This document shows, piece after piece, positions 60,631 through 64,000 of a stretch of DNA of 64,000 nt (position 1 is the stretch's first letter; each line of letters opens with the position of its first letter). Both the position numbers and the translations under genes were made by a program. The notes beneath the pieces are model-generated. The model saw nothing but the letters and a program-made list of their open reading frames with translations, was not told the origin of the DNA and did no database searches. This DNA comes from Pantoea dispersa (lineage in GTDB: Bacteria; Pseudomonadota; Gammaproteobacteria; Enterobacterales; Enterobacteriaceae). The stretch covers positions 565,304-629,303 of the forward strand of contig NZ_SCKT01000003.1 in the NCBI RefSeq assembly GCF_014155765.1, read 5' to 3'.

Positions 60631-61313
60631 CCCAGTCCGCGAATGGTGCGGATCAGGATCGGCTGATGCGGATTAGCCTCGATTTTGCGTCTGAGGCGCA
60701 TGATCAGCACATCAATGGTGCGATCGAACACGTCGAGGCTCTCGCTGTGGGTCAGCTCCAGCAGCTGGTCGCGCGTCAGAACCTTACGCGCGTGGCCGAC
60801 CAGCGCGCGCAGCAGGCTGTATTCACCCTGGGTGAGCGGTACGCTTTCACGCTGTGGATTGAACAGCTGACAACGCACATCATCCAGCCGCCAGCCATTA
60901 AACTGCCAGCCCTCATCAATCACCATTTCCGGCTGCGCCAGTCGCCCGCAGCGGCGTAGCGCCGCACGGGCCCGCGCCACCACCACGCGGGGATTAAAGG
61001 GTTTGGCGATATAGTCGTCGGCGCCCATCTCCAGCCCAACCACCATATCGGCTTCCGATCCCATGCCGGTCAGCATGATCACCAGCAGCTCAGGGCGCTG
61101 ACGCTGCATCTGCTGTAATACCAGCAGGCCGTTGGTATCGGGCAGCATCATATCCAGCATCACCAGGGAGATTTCCCGATGCTGCGCCAGCAGCGCCAGG
61201 GCGTCGCGCCCCTGATGACAGCTATAAACGGTAAACACATGTTCGCTCAGCACATCGTGCAGCAATTCGCAGATGGCACGATCATCATCAACGACCAGAA
61301 TCGCGGGCTTCAT
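60567..61313 (-). CDS. OmpR/TorR-type response regulator
   Basis: 248 residues: receiver domain with D54 (VMLDMMLPDTNGL), acidic pair D9-D11, K104 (AKPFNP), and a winged-helix Trans_reg_C domain from about 140 (GEYSLLRALVGHARKVLTRD, IDVLIMRLRRKIE, RTIRGLGYVF). The GLEMGADDYIAKP segment and the winged helix are TorR-like. It lies downstream of, and convergent with, the sugar operon, whose other end is next to the hybrid kinase gene. I infer they are a pair. GAGGCAG precedes the ATG. Confidence 0.92.
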   Translation of the reverse strand: MKPAILVVDDDRAICELLHDVLSEHVFTVYSCHQGRDALALLAQHREISLVMLDMMLPDTNGLLVLQQMQRQRPELLVIMLTGMGSEADMVVGLEMGADDYIAKPFNPRVVVARARAALRRCGRLAQPEMVIDEGWQFNGWRLDDVRCQLFNPQRESVPLTQGEYSLLRALVGHARKVLTRDQLLELTHSESLDVFDRTIDVLIMRLRRKIEANPHQPILIRTIRGLGYVFSADVMRPSAAARETQIA

Positions 61314-61501
61314 TGCACTGCCTCTTTTGTTGCGAAAGGGTTAAACGCAGTGTAACCCGGCGTTTTTAAGCTGCTGAAACGCGCAGCAGAAACGTGAGCG
61401 CCATCGCCTGGCAGAGTGTGAAAGCGTGCGTTACCGCAATATTTCACCCCCGGCTGCGCACGGCGGGAAAACGTTTGCGCGCAGGTGGTGCAATGCACCA
61501 T
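61310..61501 (-). CDS. Doubtful small cysteine-containing ORF before the response regulator gene
   Basis: 63 codons, starting MVHCTTCAQTFSRR with a CxxC at 4-7 and one more Cys at 22. GAGG is eight bases before the ATG. Its stop overlaps the response regulator start by four bases, a pattern common in coupled genes. No family is recognised and composition is unremarkable, so it may be only the untranslated leader. Confidence 0.25.
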   Translation of the reverse strand: MVHCTTCAQTFSRRAQPGVKYCGNARFHTLPGDGAHVSAARFSSLKTPGYTAFNPFATKEAVQ

Positions 61502-61553
61502 AATCGCGCCTCGTTCTGGTTCAGAATTTTCTTAGCCGCAACGGCATGCTGAA

Positions 61554-61569
61554 ACGGAAACGATTGCGT
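61554..61569. promoter_or_regulatory. PurR-like operator upstream of the NCS2 permease
   Basis: ACGGAAACGATTGCGT matches the PurR consensus ACGCAAACGTTTGCGT at 14 of 16 bases. It lies about 200 bases before the purine-type permease gene, so purine repression is likely. Confidence 0.7.
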
Positions 61570-61579
61570 CAGGGAGTGG

Positions 61580-61595
61580 CATAGCAATTGCTATG
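61580..61595. promoter_or_regulatory. Perfect 16-bp palindrome next to the PurR-like site
   Basis: CATAGCAATTGCTATG is a perfect palindrome 10 bases after the PurR-like operator, in the gap between the divergent response regulator and NCS2 permease genes. The regulator that would bind it is unknown. The rest of 61596-61764 shows no gene. Confidence 0.5.
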
Positions 61596-61764
61596 TGGAC
61601 AGGGGATAGCACACGACGTTCTGCTGCCAGCGGTGGCAAAACGTCGGCATAAAAAAATAATTTTCCTCACTTTTTCCGCGTCAGCTTAGCCACCACGCGC
61701 GGAATAGCGGGAAAACGCCTTGGCAAGAGAGAGCAGGCCTGCGGGCCGTCTCCGCTGATGAGAG

Positions 61765-63066
61765 ATGATGATGTTAGAAAAACTTTTTAAGTTAAAAGCT
61801 CACCACACCACGGTGCGCACCGAAATCATTGCCGGTATTACGACCTTTCTGGCAATGGCCTACATCCTGTTTGTGAACCCCAGCATCCTCGGGGCGACCG
61901 GTATGGATAAAGGCTCGGTGTTTGTTGCCACCTGTCTGGCCGCGGCCATCGGTTCGATTCTGATGGGCCTGATCGCTAACTATCCGATCGCGCTGGCACC
62001 GGGCATGGGCCTGAACGCCTTTTTCACCTACACCGTGGTGCTGCATATGGGCTACACCTGGCAGATCGCGCTGGGTGCGGTGTTCCTTTCGGCGGTGATC
62101 TTCTTTGCGCTGTCGATTTTTAAAATTCGCGAATGGATTATCGCCAGCATTCCGCTGCCGCTGCGTGCCGGGATTGCGGCAGGCATTGGCCTGTTCCTCG
62201 CACTGATTGCGCTGGAAGGGGCTGGCATCGTGGTGGATAACCCGGCTACGCTGGTCGGTCTGGGCGACCTGACCAAACCGGGTCCGCTGCTGGCGCTGCT
62301 TGGCTTCTTTATCATTGTGGTGCTGGAAGCGCGTCGCGTGACCGGAGCCGTACTGATCGGCATTCTGGTTGTTACCTTTATCTCGATGGGCATTGGCCTG
62401 ACGCCGTTCGCGGGCGTGTTCTCTGCGCCGCCGTCGATTGCGCCGACCTTTATGCAGCTGGATATCGCCGGCGCGTTCAACGTTGGCCTGGTGAGCGTGA
62501 TCTTTGCGTTCCTGTTTGTCGATGTGTTTGATAACACCGGCACGCTGCTGGGCGTGACGAAACGCGCCGGTCTGGCCGATGAGCAGGGCAACGTGCCGAA
62601 AATGGGCCGTGCGCTGATCGCCGATAGCGCCGCTGCGCTGTTCGGTTCACTGCTGGGTACCTCAACCACCACCAGCTATGTGGAGTCCGCTGCGGGCGTC
62701 AGCGCCGGCGGCCGTACCGGTCTGACGGCGATTGTGGTCGCCATTCTGTTCCTGCTCAGCCTGTTCTTCTCGCCACTGGCGGGTAGCGTGCCGGTCTACG
62801 CCACGGCGCCAGCGCTGCTGTTCGTTGCGGTGCTGATGGCTTCCGGTCTGGCAGAAATTGACTGGAAAGATGTCACCACGGCGGCACCGGTCACCGTGAC
62901 CGCGCTGACCATGCCGCTGACATACTCGATCGCCAACGGTATCGCCTTTGGTTTTATTACCTGGACGGTGGTGAAACTGCTGAGTGGCCGCACCAAAGAG
63001 GTCAATGCGGCGCTGGTGATTCTGTCGATTCTGTTTGTGATTAAACTCGGCTGGCTGAGTGCCTGA
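61765..63066 (+). CDS. NCS2/AzgA-type purine permease
   Basis: 433 residues with about 12 spans: HHTTVRTEIIAGITTFLAMA, VNPSILGATGMDKGSVFVAT, LAPGMGLNAFFTYTVV, VDVFDNTGTLLGVTKRAGL and TSTTTSYVESAAGVSAGGRTGLT. These blocks match the E. coli AdeP/AdeQ/GhxP/GhxQ group, proton symporters for adenine or guanine/hypoxanthine. The subgroup is not decided. Three successive ATGs (61765, 61768, 61771) can start it. The PurR-like site upstream agrees with a purine transporter, and the amn gene lies close by. Confidence 0.92.
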   Translation: MMMLEKLFKLKAHHTTVRTEIIAGITTFLAMAYILFVNPSILGATGMDKGSVFVATCLAAAIGSILMGLIANYPIALAPGMGLNAFFTYTVVLHMGYTWQIALGAVFLSAVIFFALSIFKIREWIIASIPLPLRAGIAAGIGLFLALIALEGAGIVVDNPATLVGLGDLTKPGPLLALLGFFIIVVLEARRVTGAVLIGILVVTFISMGIGLTPFAGVFSAPPSIAPTFMQLDIAGAFNVGLVSVIFAFLFVDVFDNTGTLLGVTKRAGLADEQGNVPKMGRALIADSAAALFGSLLGTSTTTSYVESAAGVSAGGRTGLTAIVVAILFLLSLFFSPLAGSVPVYATAPALLFVAVLMASGLAEIDWKDVTTAAPVTVTALTMPLTYSIANGIAFGFITWTVVKLLSGRTKEVNAALVILSILFVIKLGWLSA

Positions 63067-63075
63067 TGCTGTGTT

Positions 63076-63099
63076 ACGGAAGCCCGCCCGGGCTTCCGT
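63076..63099 (+). terminator. Hairpin after the NCS2 permease gene
   Basis: ACGGAAGCCCG (63076-63086) and CGGGCTTCCGT (63089-63099) form a perfect 11-bp stem with a 2-base loop, nine bases after the stop. Only a weak T tract (GTAAGTTGTT) follows. Confidence 0.65.
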
Positions 63100-63326
63100 G
63101 TAAGTTGTTACATTTGCGCAAGGATTGTTTGCGTGATGTCTCGCAATTCCTGCCCGTCCCCACTTTTCTCTTTCAGGCCTGTTGTTTACTGTCTCTACGT
63201 AAATTCTGCCATGCGCAAATTTTTTGCCTGCAGTGGCGGGATCGTGGAATGTTTAATCGCTGCCGCTCTGCTTAAATAGCGGTGGAGTGAGGCGATGACA
63301 CAAGGTTGCTGAAGAAGGACAAGATA

Positions 63327-63701
63327 ATGGATTATCCCGTTTGCACGCTGCCGCATCGGTTGCCGCCTCGCCTTCTGGCGTTAAGAAATCAGGGAGCACC
63401 GCTAATGGTACGATTAACCCAACACGTGGAACAGCTGGCGAACACCACCCGGCTGTTACAGCAGGATGTCGCGGTCCTGACCGCGCGTTTTGAAAATTTT
63501 GCCACCAGAGCGGACGTGGAACGCGTGCGTACCGAACAGGGGCTGATGTGCAATCAACTGATGAATGAGATCGGTCAGGTGGAGAAGCGTATCGATAAAA
63601 AGTTCGAACGGTTAAATGACAGACTGATCTGGACCCTCATGTTGCCGGCTCTCCTCGCCGTACTGGCATGGTTTGTAAAAGTGGCGGTGCTGAAAATTTA
63701 A
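63327..63701 (+). CDS. Small coiled-coil protein with C-terminal membrane span
   Basis: 124 residues. No family is firmly recognised. A central stretch (about 34-98) is charged and heptad-like (HVEQLANTTRLLQQDVAVLT and IGQVEKRIDKKFERLND), predicting a coiled coil. Residues 101-121 (WTLMLPALLAVLAWFVKV) form one membrane span at the end. This layout resembles small tail-anchored proteins of the DUF1640/XhlA kind. The ATG at 63327 has AAGGA seven bases before it. It stands alone in plus orientation, convergent with amn. Confidence 0.7.
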   Translation: MDYPVCTLPHRLPPRLLALRNQGAPLMVRLTQHVEQLANTTRLLQQDVAVLTARFENFATRADVERVRTEQGLMCNQLMNEIGQVEKRIDKKFERLNDRLIWTLMLPALLAVLAWFVKVAVLKI

Positions 63702-63717
63702 GGTTGCCAGCAGTAAT

Positions 63718-63737
63718 CCGGCCCGTCCATGGGCCGG
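63718..63737. terminator. Hairpin between the small coiled-coil gene and amn
   Basis: CCGGCCC (63718-63724) pairs with GGGCCGG (63731-63737) around a GTCCAT loop, in the 46-bp gap between convergent genes. No T run on either strand. Confidence 0.5.
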
Positions 63738-63747
63738 AGCAGCGGAT

Positions 63748-64000
63748 TTAGCGGAAGGGCGGTTCGTTGAAGGTGCGTAGTTTCCTGGAGTGCAGTTTGT
63801 CACCCTCGGCGCGCAGCAGCTCAACGGCGCAGATGCCAATCTGCAGATGTTCCGAGATCGCGCCCTCATAGAAACGGTTGGCCTGGCCGGGCAGCTTGAT
63901 TTCACCGTGCAGCGGTTTATCCGAGACGCACAGCAGGGTGCCGTACGGTACGCGGAAACGATAGCCCTGTGCGGCAATGGTGGCGCTCTCCATATCCACC
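63748..64000 (-). CDS. amn: AMP nucleosidase, C-terminal end only
   Basis: The last 84 or so codons of a gene that continues beyond the right edge. The segment VDMESATIAAQGYRFRVPYG through DKPLHGEIKLPGQANRFYEG to LRTFNEPPFR matches the end of E. coli Amn, as recalled. Amn hydrolyses AMP to adenine and ribose 5-phosphate. In E. coli amn also lies near the asn tRNA, nac and cbl region. The neighbouring purine permease may return the freed base. Confidence 0.95.
   Translation of the reverse strand, partial: VDMESATIAAQGYRFRVPYGTLLCVSDKPLHGEIKLPGQANRFYEGAISEHLQIGICAVELLRAEGDKLHSRKLRTFNEPPFR

Overview
The window reads as a chromosomal segment of an Enterobacterales bacterium, most likely family Erwiniaceae and probably Pantoea or a close relative. 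The evidence is a tRNA-Asn gene that matches the E. coli sequence as I recall it, E. coli-like Nac, Cbl, YdcF, Amn and Phn proteins, high-GC coding sequence, and many copies of two palindromic intergenic repeat families. In E. coli the genes amn, the asn tRNA genes, nac and cbl lie close together. Here the same landmarks are about 30 kb apart (tRNA-Asn 26.5 kb, nac 31.0 kb, cbl 32.4 kb, amn at the right edge), so the window looks like that locus expanded by accessory metabolic cassettes.

Layout. 0-14 kb: a partial LacI-type repressor, ydcF, a PanE-family reductase, a stand-alone second EF-G, a desaturase overlapping a PhnD-like protein, a flavin-dependent oxidoreductase, a TetR/lactone oxidase/GT8 group and a metQNI-like transporter. 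14.2-24.3 kb: a compact nine-gene minus-strand cluster (ferredoxin-type reductase, CodA-like deaminase, RidA-like protein, creatininase-family amidase, NMT1/SsuA-type ABC transporter, FAD oxidase, OprD-type porin) with a divergent LysR regulator. It looks like an uptake and catabolic pathway for a nitrogen heterocycle. 24.8-26.5 kb: a low-GC DUF3289/DUF943 gene pair next to tRNA-Asn, framed by a 47-bp duplication of the tRNA 3' end and its terminator. 27-30.5 kb: an RbsBAC-type sugar transporter. 31-33.4 kb: nac, with a sigma-54 promoter and an NtrC site, then cbl. 33.4-39.7 kb: a double-GNAT acetyltransferase, a ThDP oxidase, a RAYT transposase beside a 118-bp tandem palindrome array, and a CHASE4-GGDEF-EAL protein.

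40.0-51.6 kb: a complete carbon-phosphorus lyase system in the order phnFGHIJKLMNP-CDE1E2. Two tetrameric PHO boxes with exact 11-bp periodicity, one before phnF and one before phnC, predict two PhoB-controlled transcription units. 51.5-61.3 kb: a hybrid histidine kinase and an OmpR/TorR-type response regulator bracket a six-gene sugar operon (ABC transporter, D-lyxose-isomerase-like enzyme, class II aldolase, PfkB kinase). I infer import, aldose-to-ketose isomerisation, phosphorylation and aldol cleavage, possibly with the binding protein also acting as sensor partner. 61.5-64 kb: a purine-type NCS2/AzgA permease with a PurR-like operator, a small membrane protein and the 3' end of amn.

The best candidates for an undescribed system are the nine-gene heterocycle cluster, the two-component-bracketed sugar operon, the RAYT with its array and the DUF3289/DUF943 pair. 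All functional statements come from reading motifs and recalled family sequences; no database search was run.
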